A stretch of DNA of 64,000 bases from Rallus limicola (lineage: Eukaryota; Chordata; Aves; Gruiformes; Rallidae), in NCBI GenBank assembly GCA_022605955.1, contig JAKCOZ010000008.1, positions 4,962,001 to 5,026,000 of the forward strand, written 5' to 3'. The notes under the pieces were generated by a model, which saw only the letters and a program-made list of their open reading frames with translations, had not been told where the DNA came from and searched no databases. The position numbers and the translations under genes are program-made. Positions 37,968 through 51,807 of the stretch are shown in pieces (position 1 is the first letter of the stretch; every line of letters starts with the position of its first letter).

Positions 37968-40900
37968 TTTTACTTGAGGTATTTTGTAGGCAGATGTCTG
38001 TATAATGCACCCCATTCCACAGAATAAAAAGTAACAGCTACTGCTTGTCGAACTCAGGATTTCAGCAGCTGAAAATCAGACACAGGAGATTCTGAACTTT
38101 GAGCCACCCCAGACAGCTTTGGCTTACGATAAAACAAAGCTCAAAAATACTTAGAGCTCATCTTAGGAATAGCTCTTTATTATGACAGTTGTCAGTCCTC
38201 TATTTCATCAGTCTGTTATACCACAAAGGTAATGCATATAAAAGCTGAGAAAGTAAGACGACAGTTCATCAGATTCATATGGTGATCGTGAAAATTTGGT
38301 ATAGTGGTAGAAAGGAACCTTACTCATAACAGGTTTAACTGTTGGGTTGTTGGGTTTTTTTTTTGGTGGGAGCAAGGGGAGGGATAGGGAGAAAGTTTCA
38401 GAATAAGCACCTGTATTATACATAATATTTCTTTACGTTTATTTATTTGAACTAGTTTAAATTTGAATACCGCTTGACATAAATGGGACTGCCCCAGTGC
38501 ATGTGCTAAGGCTTGAATTGAATTTGATTCATGATAGAATTCTGTTCTTATTTTCAGCCAGATTGTTTTAGTCATCTCCAGGATGACTTTAACCTGCACG
38601 TTGTAAGTTGTATAAGGTTTGCAAGTGATTGCTCAATAAGAGTTGAAGAAAGTAAGTTTCTAGGAACTTGGCGTGTTCAGAAGCATTTTCAGTAGCAAAA
38701 TATTACACTATAGCAGAGCAGTATGAGGCTTTGTACTCAAGTGGAAATTTTTCTCTGGAGTTTTGTGTGGGGTTTTTTGTTTGTGTGCTTTTTTTTTAAT
38801 GTAAAATATTATCTGATCTATTTGAACATACACAGTTGCTCTTTTTGCTTAGTGTTTGCTCTTTTTTGCTTGGATAAACAGAACTGGCATCATGTAAGCA
38901 GAATTTAATTCTAAACACTCTATAGAGACTTTTAGCTTTGATTTGAGCAATCTCTTTCTGTATATTGTACTTTTAAGTCTCATTTTTGGGAAAGGACTGA
39001 CCACAACAATACTAGTGGTTCTAAAAATACAGGAACATCCAATATTCTTTTTGAGGATTGCAATGAGTCTTTAAAATAAACCCTCTACTTATAAGGTTAG
39101 TATTTATATAATTTTCTAGTTATGGTAGACTTTAGTGCCATGGTTTGTGTCATTAAGTGCATCTGTTTTGCCCACAAATTACTCTTCTTGTTGACATTAA
39201 TATTTGTGTTTCAAGGTCTGTATTCTTAATAGGAAGTTTGACAGGGAAAATGAACAATTCTGTTCCAGGGATGCTTGTTATACATATGAAACTTTGTACC
39301 TATTGTTTTATTCTAGTTATTGTTAAAAATAAAACAGATTTATTTTTTTTAAATAAGCATTTGAATACAATAAAATTAATAATAAAAGAAAAGAAAAAAG
39401 AAAATGTTCTTTAAGTTTAAATGCCAGCAGTCTTTGTGTGGTACAAGTAAGGAACTCAAAATTTTGTTGCAATTTGATGCCAATAAAAATGTAATAACTA
39501 TGTACAGGTACTCACTAGATGCAGTCCTTTATACTGTCCAGAAGTGAGTCTGAAACATCACTACATTTGTACTTGGTGAATAAGTCTAAGGGGAGACAAT
39601 TTTGGTAGCAAATGCATATAGCAGAGAATTGAAAATAAAAATGTTTCTCATAATTTTAATGTAGAGATTAGTGATGTATTCTCCTCTTGAACCTTAGCAG
39701 TGCTAAGAGAGGAGTAGCTGAGCCTGTAGTTGCACATTCATTAATGTGGGACATTATTTTGCTAAATGTACTGTCCAGATGGCTTTGTTTTGAATATCCC
39801 TTTCCCTGTTCACTCTGCTTGATCTGAGAATTCTGTGAATGTGCCAGTCTACTGACCCCATCTGTAACATCTGCAGAGTCCCCACCATATTTACTCATCA
39901 TCCTTTCATTTATATGCCACAGGCAGTGTGACAATTTCATGTTATGTAGTGTAACTTATCTTTTCCTTTTCTGAGCAAAATGTCTTTGCCTTTCTTGGGA
40001 GGCATTAAGGGAGCGGGACAAGTAGCCTGGTGTTAGTGTCCTGCTTTCAGACCACATGGATGAATAAATGTAAAAGCATTTACTGAAGAAAGAGCAATTG
40101 CCAGTATTTGGTGTTGAGCTGCCAGATGTGCATTAAATATGTGTGGTAATGATTACTTTTCCTTATTTGAAGACTAAATTCCTTACCCTTTGCTGTGTGG
40201 GAAAAAGAATATCTGTGCTCAGAAATCTTCAATGGGATATAGTAAGAATAATCTATTTACTCTGTCTTTATAACCATGAAGTTTATAACAATAGCAAAAT
40301 ATTCCTTGGATTTCTAAACGTTACCATGAGGACTGATGTGCTAAATAATATTTATGACTCTCCAGTGGTTGGTTTCAAAATATTACATAAGTTTAAAACC
40401 AACACTTTTGAAATAGAACACATTTTGACAGGTTTACTTCCTTGATAATTTAAAAAAGAGATGATTGGACTATTTTTTATTTCACTGCTTAAACTTCAAA
40501 TTTAGGTGCCTTACTTATTTGCAAAAGCAGTCTCTCAAGGAAGTATAGATAGGACTGTGAGGTGCCCATTTAATCAGGATGTTTCTAAAGTCTTTCTAAA
40601 GAAAGTCATCTTTACTGGTAAACCATCAGCTCTTGTTGAGCAGTTTGTACATTTATTTTCTTTTCTCTTTTTTTTTTTTTTTTTCCCCTCTAAAATAATA
40701 TCTTTTTCTCTCAGCATGAGAATGCTATATGGAAGTGCCACAGGACAGTTATATTTATCTTCTTGAGTAAATTGAATTCATAGAAAAACATCAGCACATT
40801 ACACCAGAAATGCATCGTAAGTTTTTATGAATGTTATAAGTAAGGATTTTTACCTCTTCTGGTGCTTAAAGGAAAGTTAGCTATTTTTTCATGTATAGAA

Positions 40901-43900
40901 GTGTACACAACACTTCTATTTTATCTTTCTTTTTGACAAATACTCAAGTTCTGCAACTCCATAAACAATGCTTGACTTTCTCTGAGTAGCTCTCTTGACT
41001 TCAGTGCCCAAAGTTCACATCTTGTAAGTACTTGGAGGCTAATGAACTTAGATGATGTCTTCATTAGGATTGTTTGTGGCTCTGGAGTTTCTGGCAGAAT
41101 GCTTCCATGCTGCTAGAACTTAGACACACTTGGCTATGTCTGTGGCTGTCAAATGTGCTGCGAATGCTTGCTCAGCAGTGAATAAGACTGCGGTGTGCAG
41201 CTGCCAGCATCGATGTATGTGTTTTTTCTGGCTACTGGATAGTTGGCTGAGGTATCATTTTGCTTGTCTAAGTTACATCTAGTCACGTTACTGTACATTG
41301 CTGCTCAGATTTTTGGGAACAGAAGTCATTGCTATGTCTTGGAAATAATGGAGGAGGCAGCAGCAAGTCGGAACAGTCAAGGACAGCAGCAGCCAAAACT
41401 CTGTGCCATAGTTTGGTTAGCTGGGAGGAGGTGAAGGAATAAACTCCCCTACTGCAAGGGCAAGTCTGACAGCTCTCTTCCTGTTACATCCCTCCTGGTT
41501 ACAAATGTCTAATTTGTTGATTAACAGTTTGGGAGAGATTTAGGGGTTATAGGTGCAATCTCTAGCATTTGTTGGTCATGTATTAACTTAAAGATGCAAC
41601 TAGACCTTTTATTTTCATCTGGTCACATGAGTATCAGGCAGCTGTGGTTTAACTTTTTAAGGGAAGTGAAGCACTGTGAAAAGAAATTCTGTAAGGAATG
41701 TGTAATTTTAATGGCTGAAAAAATTATTCTTCAAGTACATACTGCCTGAGAGTGATTGCTTATGTGTTCAGCTCTGATGGAAGCAGCAGTTCAAGATTTC
41801 TTTTTCAGCTTATTTGGCCAGCATATTGAGTCATCTTACTACCTTTATTTATTTATGTGCTATTGCAAAAACCTTATAGGTAGCAACAGTGCATGGAAAC
41901 TCATGCTCTCTAAATCCCAGTGATAAAGTTCTAACCTTGCCCAAATATATTGGAATCCTCAAATTTTAATTCATCTGTCACAGATAGTTTTGATCCTAAG
42001 CCAATAGTAAGGTGCACGTCTTAGTGGCACTAACAGAAGTGTTCTCAAAATACATATTATATACCAGGACTTCAGCTGTTCTGGCAGAATGAATCATGTT
42101 TGCATCATATGAATATATTAACCACATGTTAGTACTTTTAGGTCTGGCAGACAGGGCTGCATGTTTCAAAAGCATCAGAGAGCTAAAAGTGAGACTGACA
42201 CAAATAGTATTTCATTAGTAAGTAAGTTTGTTGATTGAATTTGCTGTCAGAATTAGACATTACAGTAAAAACTGAGGAATTAAGGAATTCTTATTAGGGA
42301 CAGTTACCAGATTCCCACACAATCAAGAATTTTCTGTTTGGGAAAAGGCTGCTTGGAAAACTTGTAATTTCTAAGAATTGTTTTTTGGTCAATATAAGTG
42401 CAAAATTCTCTCCTGTGCCTGTCTTCAGTTCTGCTAGTAGAAGGAAAAAGAAGGGAACTCCAGTACCTAATGAATGATATGCAGCTATTAGATATTACAC
42501 TTGCTTTTTGTGTCTGTTTCCAAATCTGTCAAATAGTTGCTTAAACGTGCTTCTTTAGTAACAATCTTATTTCAGAGCCCTGCCTGGTGTTAGATGATTT
42601 TGAAGTATAATAGAGCCTTGGGTACTCTGCTGCCCAGGAGCAATTAACACAACTAGGTTGTTATCCCTGGAATGCCATGATTGAAGGATCCCTAAGCATC
42701 TTTGGTGTATTCCCCCATATTGTGTTCCATATAGCATGCCAGGTTTCTTAGAGATGTCTCTGTGGTTTTTTTGTTGTATGGTTTTTTTTTGTATGGTGAA
42801 ATCCTACTGAGGATAATTAGCAAATAATTTTGTGAAAGTTATCTAAGTAATGGGAAATTGGAGTCATACAACTTGGCTGTAGAGATAAAAGGAACCTATG
42901 TGTTTGTATGCAGCAATGACCCTGTGTTGTCATTCCTTAGTGTATTTCAGGGATGTAAAGTCATAGGTCAGGAAGGCTCCAGATCTTTTCATATTTAACC
43001 TAAAATCTATTAAAACAATGAGTTGCATAAGGGAACTTGGATAACCTTATAAGTTTAAGGCCATTAAACATGGCTGAAATTGCCAGTTTCTTTGGGGATT
43101 TACAGATTCAGGACTACTGTTTGGTACATCTGTATTGATGACATTCATAAGGATCCTTTCTGTAACACAAATTGTGACTAAGTGACTTGCCTGTCACTTA
43201 CCACCTTTTGAAGCAGCACAGCATCTTCTGTGCTAGGACATGCTATACTTGTAAGCTTGTCATTTGCAATTAGAAATAACTTTGAGGTGTGGACATTCGT
43301 CAGCAAAAAGGATGATAATGTGATCCAAGATTTTATCCATTTGCTTAATAATACTTTTATTCTAGTGATAATAATTAACATATAGAATAAGAGTCCTAGC
43401 AGAGTAAGTTTAAACCTGCCTTTCCACCAGCAGCTCCAGCCCTGCATGCGCCTTCTTTTGTAACTTGCACATTTGCACTAGGAACGGATTTTCAGATGTA
43501 AATTAGATAATCATCATTAGGTGAGAATCAGGAGTGGTGGTACAGTTTTAAAATAACCCTATGACCTTCTCCCCTCAATGCAAATCATATTATGGCACTA
43601 TTCACACTATTCAAACAGCAGACAGGGGCTGAATCTGATGCAAAGGCACATCCTCTTTATTCCTGAAGGAGCAAGTGTTGATTGAACACGTTTATGGAAC
43701 ATCCCTTGAGCCATGCAGCTCTGTTTATAGTATTTGCCTTTGCTCTGGAGGAAACTGATTAACTCTATTTAAATGCTACAGCAGCCACAAAAAGTGAGCT
43801 GAAAAGAAAAATGAGAAGGTGAAATATCTGTCTATCTGCCTGCTTTCTCTATAAAGAAGATACAGGGAGTCATTAAAGATGAGCCTGATCGTATCTCATG

Positions 43901-45196
43901 CATTACCTTATAGGTCATTACAGCATTGCTGTGTATTTGCAAACAAAAATACCCTGCTCCCCAGTGTCATCTGTATGTAAGAAATAGAAAATTTGCATAT
44001 ATGTTATGAGACATCAGTAGAAGCCCCATTTTCACTGTGTGGAAATGAAGGTACAAGATAGGGAGCTCACACAGATTGATTTCCATTGCGGGCAAATGAA
44101 CTGAAGAACGTGGCTTTATCAGGGTGGTCAAGTCATGCTGTTCTGAATGTGAACAGTGTCTGCTGCAGTACATGTGTCCCCAATTCTATGAGCTACACTG
44201 AGTCCTAAGTAAACTCATCCTAGTTTTGTACCAATGTGGATGGAAATTATCAGCTGTACCTTCAAAGACGTACGTCTTTCTCCTAGAAAATGTCCCTACT
44301 AAAACATCTGATCAGTATCAAAAGAAGTGATGTAAAGTGATAACAGCGTATGATCTGGGTGCAGTTTTACATTATAATACCTACATGAATGTCTTCACAG
44401 GCCTTTGCACTGGAAGAGTACTGGGGTATTTTTGGAAACGCTGACTGATCTTTTTTCATAGTGTTTGTTAAAATTTGTTTAATGAAATTGAAAGCTAGGA
44501 AGATATATTTTATTTCTAGGTTTTTCCCAAATATTTTTATGAATGCAATTAATAATTTAAAATAATGGAATCACTGTTGCAGGTTTACATGTATGTGATA
44601 ATAGAAGCTATACCCTATTTATCAGGGTTTTTACTGATTTTTTTGAGTGCAGAATGCCCTGAGAGAAAGCATGACATCATGCTTTGTGCTTTGAAACTTG
44701 GCAAGAGATAGATGGGAGTGGTGTTATTCTAATAAGATTTTCAATTTTTATGAATAATATCCAAAAGAAATTAAAAAATAAAAATATAAAAAACCCTCTT
44801 AATTGGAAATCTGTTAAAAATGCTCACTACAGAAACATATACAGAAATTCTTTTACTTAAGATTCTACATGGAAAATAAGCTATTGCAGTCATCTTTTCC
44901 AGCACACGCATTTTTCAGGACAGAAAATTTGTCCTTTCTGTACTTAAGATAGAGAGCCTTACTATGCTGCTTTTTGTAAAATATATTGTTTTGCTGGGTG
45001 GGAATATTAAAATTTTTCAGTGTTCAGTGAGTAATGTTATGACTGATTTGTCTAATATTTCTTCCTCTGATAAAACTGAGAAGAATAATACTGCCCCCAT
45101 TTTACAAACAATAGCTGCATGAGATGTATGAAAGATTTATGTTCATTTATACAATATTTAAACTAAGAGCACTTTGCAGCATGGGGAGATGTCAGT

Positions 45197-45210
45197 GTTG
45201 TCATGGCAAC
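45197..45210 (+). promoter_or_regulatory. RFX X-box-like palindrome
   Basis: GTTGTCATGGCAAC differs by one base from the RFX X-box consensus GTNRCCNNRGYAAC and is an imperfect palindrome. X-boxes bind RFX-family factors, which act in neuronal and ciliated cells. Position in intron 2 would suit an enhancer, but this is inferred from the motif alone. Confidence 0.35.
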
Positions 45211-48200
45211 AACTGAAGATGTATCATAAATGGATGAAGCAGAAGTCTTAGGCTTGTCCAAGCTGAAGCCAACACCTCATCTATTGTTTTGAACCTGCAA
45301 CCTAATGAGCTGAATGCTGCTTCTCTCCTTTTGCTTTGGCAGCATATATTGTGTTAGATAGAAAAAGGAGTCTGGCTTTGGGTGTTCGAGCTTGAAGACT
45401 TTGTTTAAGCCTGTGTACAATTCCCTTTGCATTCTCCCACTTGAAGTGTTTTCTGCTGATGACACAAAGCCAGGACCTGATGAGGAATCTGCTGGTGATG
45501 GATGTTGACAAGTCTGGCTATTGTTTCTTGCTTTTGTAGGCCAACTGTATTTCTCTGGCTTATCTCACAGACTAGCTCAGTATTAGTACAGTTCTGTGTT
45601 TCTACAAATGGAGTAGTACACTGCTATAGCTGTCAGCTCAGTTTGGTTTACTTTCCTTCCTCCCAGTGCTTGTGTATTTGTATCTACATGTTCATAGAAA
45701 ACACATAGAAGCATATTTAGCTTTGTTGTGCTAAACTGTCCCTTTTGTTTAACTGGAAGATGTGTGCAAATGACTAGTTTGGATTTGGTTTGATTCAGTG
45801 TGAATTATTCTTTGTTGTATTTCACTGCAGCTTCTTGAATTCTTAGTAACAGATAGGGGCTGAGGGATTGGCTTTGGCCAGCTGCTTTTATCATGCTTTT
45901 CATCACTTGAGCAGCTTTGTTCTGCAGTAGTTCCAAAAAGCAAAGGAAAAATAAGAATACATGCTTGTCTATGTTTCATGTCTTAATAATGTCCTTATGT
46001 GTCACAAGAACGTATTCCACTAAAATATATAATAAAGAGAAGACCTGCATATTTAAAGTAACATAAGGGGTATTAATTCACCATATTATTTAAGAAATTT
46101 GAACTGCAGGACTTGCTATGAGGACATTTGTCTTAAGTTTTAAAATAATCTATATGGAGGTCTGAGTAATAACATTTTGCAAGGTATCTTTGTTTACCTA
46201 GCCAACATTTCTGTCTGGTTGCAAAATAAAAGGTAGTTACATATTGTTCTTCAAATTGCATTAGTGTTTCTTTAAGAAAAAAAGGATATTATCATTATCC
46301 TAGGTGTAATAAACTTTTAGGTAGATTCTTGAGTATCTCTTTAAGAGTTTAAGGATGAATCAGTACCTTTCTGAAGTGCTTTGACTTATTTTGCTTATGA
46401 ATCACCATTTTTCTTAATTTGATAAGGAACTGAAAATGTTCTCAAATTCTTGTGGAAAAACTATTGAAATACCAGGGCTTACATAGGGCTTTGGTAACAT
46501 TGACAGAACATAAGTGCATTAATTTTGTTAGAGTAGATTAGTTTCTAAAATAGGACATTTTCTTTGAGGACCTTTAAACTTAGAGCTTTGTTGTGAACTA
46601 CCTTTAAGAGTGAAGTACCAAAGAAGCCAATAAATTATTTAGAGTTTATGAATTGGACTTTTTGTCCTTTCCTCTCTCTAAATTGTCACCATTGTAAGTC
46701 AGATCATTTACATGATTTTCATTACATCAGTTTGGAATGATGATATTCCAGGAGGTCATTCATATGCCAAACCTTTAGATAATACAACTGGGTGAGTTGT
46801 ACCCTGAGATTCCTCTTGGGTGTTTTGTATGGTCTTGTGGCTGATGACTGAGTGTATGATGTAGTAGTTGTAGTCCACCTGCTGACTGGTCCTGAACCAC
46901 AAATCTTCTTTTTCTGTTATGTATTTATAAAAGATGCTAAGAAGTCCAGAAATAAGTAATGATTTTCTTTGAAAATATGAGCTTATAAGTATATATATAT
47001 AGCATAAAGATTGGCTCCTGGATCATGAAGGCTTTCTGGCCGAGGAGATTTTTATTTGCCTTTAGATACTGTGAATTCATTTTACAAATACGATTAGGGC
47101 TAACTGTCTATACTATATGTGTTTTCAATTAGAAGTATTCTTTTATCCAATAGTATCATTAATCAAGGTATCTCTGTAATTTCCCTGGAAATTTTTAGAC
47201 TTTTTTTTACCACACTCCATTCAGAACTGGAAATTTGTAAACTTAGGCTGAGTGACAAACACAGTCAAGTATATAAAGGCTACATAATCATGTAGTATAA
47301 ATAAGCATATCTGAAGAACATGATGTGAATTTGCACAGTCTGGCACTTTGCACTCATCTCCTATGCATGCAGTCAAGTTACCATGAAATATACTGTGAGG
47401 TGGAGTTGTAATGCTCCAGAACTCACAGTAATTTTTTAATTATTATTTTGCACAAGCAATAAGAAGTAGTTTCTTCTTTCCACTTCCCAAAAGTCAATGA
47501 CTTTTTTCCCATATGATATTTTTTAATGTAGTAATAAAGTTTGCTTGTTTGAATGTTGCAGTATCTTCTGACTTGAGAGTTGACCTGCTTCGAGGTAGAG
47601 GCAAAATATCTTTAGTCTTCTATCATGCTTCTACAAAGAGATCTAAATTCTACATATTAACTTCAGATCATTTACATTAATTTCACACTGCTAATTTGAT
47701 TCTTAATTTTTTTCTTGAAGTGGCTTGCTTGTAATTTCTTTTCTGTTGTCTGCAAAGCATGCTTAACATTGTAGTATGGCTGGAAAGAAGAGATGATTAA
47801 GAGCAGTACAGAGAAAAGAATACAATAATTTGTGAACTTAAGGTGTCTTACCTGGGAGGGAGGCTGAGAGGTCGTCAAAAGCACTAAGTTAACACAGCTG
47901 GAGCTATAATGGAATATGAAATTCCTATTCTGGTTTGGAAGGCTTTGCAAAAGGAACATCTTTTCTTCATCAGGCCGCAGGCAGCTCAAATCACTAGGGG
48001 CAGTGGTGTTTGCGTCATTGAGGGAATTGGACTGAAGCTGCACTGGTGCATCAGGCCAAGGAAGTTCAAAGCCTTTCTTCACCAAGAAGGGAAGCGGTAA
48101 GCTCTACACAGACAGAGTAGTGAGCATAACATGGTTGGCCAATGTGGAATGCTACAATAGTGTTAAGAGTTCTCAGGCATTGTCTTAGACTGAAGGATCA

Positions 48201-51200
48201 GAGTTGGTGACTACATATTAAAATTAATGGATTTTTTTGAAGTAAAAATCCAGCATTCTGGTATTAGTGATTCCAGGTTTCTCCTTTTATAATTAAACAA
48301 GTATTCTCAACATGATTTACAAATGGAAAAAAATGTTATTGGTTGATGCATGGAGCAAGTGAATGACTGGCTGTTCTCTAAAATCAGAGCAGATGAGGTT
48401 CTAAGAATGATAAAAATATGTGTTTTCCCTTTCAATAATCTGAAGAAACATTTGGAAAAATACACCATTGCCAGCAAAAGGTTTTACAACTGTCAGTGTC
48501 GTGATTGTAGAAGGCATATTAACCCTTTTAATGTTAGCTCCTGCTCCTGGCAGAAAACCTGAGACTGGACTTTCAGGGACTTTGCTTATCATTTTAGAGA
48601 AATTAAGGCAGGAGAATTTACATAACTCCATGGATTGTTGGTGCTTAAGGTCTTCCACTGAAAAATCATTTTGATTGCTAGTCAGGTACATGTCGGGTCC
48701 ACTTTAAACATTCCCCGTATAGTGAAATGTTTCTTTGTCATTTTGATGCCACAAAACAACAGAAAAACACCACAAAAAAAGTAACAGTAAAAGCCCTTTG
48801 TATGTTAAAAGAAGAGGTATGTGCTGGTTGCTGTATAGGGGACTATGTCTCTAATGCTTCAAGGCCTTGTCCCTCAGAGTATATATACACGAAACCCTAA
48901 CAGTAATTGATGTACTTTTATTGCCATGCTTGCTTACATGTTGTAAATGGCAACTTTGTAATATCCTCATGTCATCACATTTTTTTCTGATGTTACCTGG
49001 ATAATAAATCCAGCTCATTTCATAGATACAGGATTGGAAGTTCTCAGTTACTTGATCAGAATTAGCAGTAGATGTGTCAAGCCAGTTACTCTGATACTGG
49101 AGAGGTACCAAGTAGTGTCGATCATTTGCTATCTTTTCTTCTAGTTTGAGACCTTTGCATCTTTCAGGGAAGCTCTTACAATCTTCCTGGTCCTGTGAAT
49201 TGCTGAGTAGGATTTTCTGCTGCTACCTGTTGTCAAGACTCTGCAACTGGAAGAATTCTGTAATAGTTTTAAAATATTCTTGTTAGAAAATCAGCATTAG
49301 ATGTTTCCATGCATTAAAAAGTTACTACCAAAGCTTAATTAAAAACCACAGTGCAATGAATAGTTGTTATTAAAACTATACATTTTATTGTAGTTTTTAC
49401 TTAGTGGCTTAGAACCCATAGTTAATAGACTGGGATTGCTCTCAGCTTGTGTACTAACCCTGACTGCAGTGCCATTTTGTGTGTGCAGGGTGCCTCTGTC
49501 ATTCTTGCTAGCAGAGCATCTCAATATTGCATCACTGATGCAAGATTGATGACAGCCTTCTTTATTGCAGCCCTTAGCAATAGATTGTTAAGATTAGTGC
49601 ATTGTCTGAGGAAGAGATTTGTCTGAAGGTTTGCAGTTCCTTCCTACAGTTAAATTCAACAGAGACACATCAGGCAGTCGCTTCTCTCCCAGAAGGTTTG
49701 TTTATATTCTGGCCTAGAAAGATAAAAAAAGGTAACACAGATTATTCCTTCTCTTTCTCTTTTTCTTCCTGACTTCTGATTTATTTAGCAGAATTGACTG
49801 TGTTCAGAACTTGGCTGTTAAATTGAGTTGGTAGATGAAGGGTGATTTTTCATTGCTTGGTGACCTGTATTAAAGGAGCATTAATAATCCAGCTCAAACT
49901 TTAAGATTTCTTTACTTTCCACCATCTGTGAATAAAGAAAAGAAGCAAAGTGAGGGTCTTCTGTATGTTAGTTGTTGGGCTGAAATCCTGCTAACAACAC
50001 ACACAAAATATCTTTTAGTTAAAAAGAAGCATGTACAAAGAAGGTCTAGCAAAGAAGCAATCTTCTGGTATCGCACAAAGAGTAAAATTATTATACAAGA
50101 ATGAACCAACATGATTTCTAGGGAAGACAATGCTAAAATAAAACTAAACGTTGGGTAGCTTTTGTAGCATAACAGTCATAGACAGTGCCTGTCTTAAAGA
50201 TTTATACTGGTTTGGCTTCCTACCTTCTTTTTTGGGCTTACAAAATGGCCTTCATTAAGAAGCAATCAGGAAACTTAATTTCCTCTGTGCTTAGAGAACT
50301 CCAATAAATGGCTTTATACATATTAAATCCTACTTTCATCATGATTTTGTCCCTCACAGCCCTATTGACTTGGGCTGAAGTCAGTATGTTCACCAGTTCT
50401 CATATACAATGAATAGCAATATATAAGCTTCCAGTTCTCTCCCTTCTTCATCCAAGTACGTTTTACTTGCAGTTACCTGAACTATTTAACCAGTTTCTGC
50501 AATTCTGTAAAATTGTGACAGTTTTCTGAATTACCTCTCGTTCCAAAATAAATATTACTTTATCCCAAAATAGCTCTTCTATGTTTGAGCTGTGATGATT
50601 TGTTAAATATGCCACATACAACAATTGTTGAACATACAGGCCAGGAAAAGGACTGCAAGTGGTTTTGCATTTTTTAACTGGCAGGTTCTTGAAGTGTGGG
50701 ATTGCTGCTGTGTGAGTCTGGCAAGTGTAAGGTCTTAAATGGCAGGAATTGAAAGCTTCAATTGTTAAAACTGGAGATTAAATGGAAAGATTTAATGGGG
50801 TATGGAGTAGCTTATTTCCTGTCAAGTAGTACCTAGAGGTGTCCTTTGCATGATGTGCTCTGTGCTTAACATCTTCACCTCTGAGAATGGACCTTCAGAC
50901 TCCTACGTACTGAAACAGGCTGTATGTCTACAGCTGGAGAAGTCTAATCAATGTCCTCTCCTGTGGTCAGGTATTTAAAACGTTTTGAACCAAAATGTGA
51001 CTTTAAATTGAACTTCTGTTTTTTTTTCTAACATGTATGTAAAGCCAGGGTTAAAAGCTTCTCTGCTCATTCACTGAAATGTCTGGAATGGTTTGCATTC
51101 TTAATCTCACTTTGTGAAAAGAGAATCTCTGTAATTTTGTGCTTTGTTCTGGCAGCCTGCTTAATTGTATTTGGCAGCTTGTTTTGGTTCTGGAGCAATT

Positions 51201-51645
51201 TGTGAGCCATCTAATTAAAATGGGGAGGTACCACGATATGTGACTTATCTCCAAAATTGATAGGGATGAAGAAAAGACTGTGAAAGTGAATAATTGTTTT
51301 TCAATAACCAAAGCTTTTCAGTTCAAATCTCTGCTGGTTTTAATATTTCTAAGATCATTAAAATGCTCAGAAACCAAATATTTACTGTGAGACTAAATGT
51401 CACAAACAGGAATTTCTTCTGGTCTTGTCTTCACATACCGTGTTTCATTCTTTGCATGTACAGGAAACCCATACATAGAGAAATAATTATATGCCTCCCT
51501 TTTAATTTTCTTTTTTTTTAAATTTAATATTTTCAAATTTTATTTATTTTATTATGACAAGGAAAACCTATCAGTCTTTCCATTGTGACACTCCTCTTGC
51601 GTTGTTCTCACAGACAATATATGGATTCAGTTGTGCCATGGGTCC

Positions 51646-51807
51646 TTAGCTGGTGGCACAGATCCACTTATAGAGAAAAGTGGGGTACATCTGCATCACA
51701 TCATATTCTGTGCCCTCTGGCTTCCAGGGTAGAATGACCATTCCTTCACCTGGGATCCACCGAATCTGGGTGAATAACAGATGGGGTCCAGCCAGGGCCT
51801 CGCATTT
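51646..51807 (-). pseudogene. Exon-like open fragment, identity unknown
   Basis: On the minus strand a 53-codon frame, preceded immediately by an in-frame TAG whose AG could act as a splice acceptor, ends at TAA (51646-51648). Its composition is protein-like (Trp, Met, Tyr, Pro-rich motifs such as TQIRWIPGEGMVILPW and EGTEYDVMQMYP) rather than typical of AT-rich chance frames. The block 51590-51810 is less AT-rich than its surroundings. I do not recognise the protein. It could be a fragment of a retroposed gene, a transposon remnant, or chance. Confidence 0.2.

Noticed and set aside
45330..45360. Resemblance to the start of U6 snRNA (gctttggcagcatata)
   Set aside because: Similarity ends after about 16 bases; the rest of the U6 sequence is absent.
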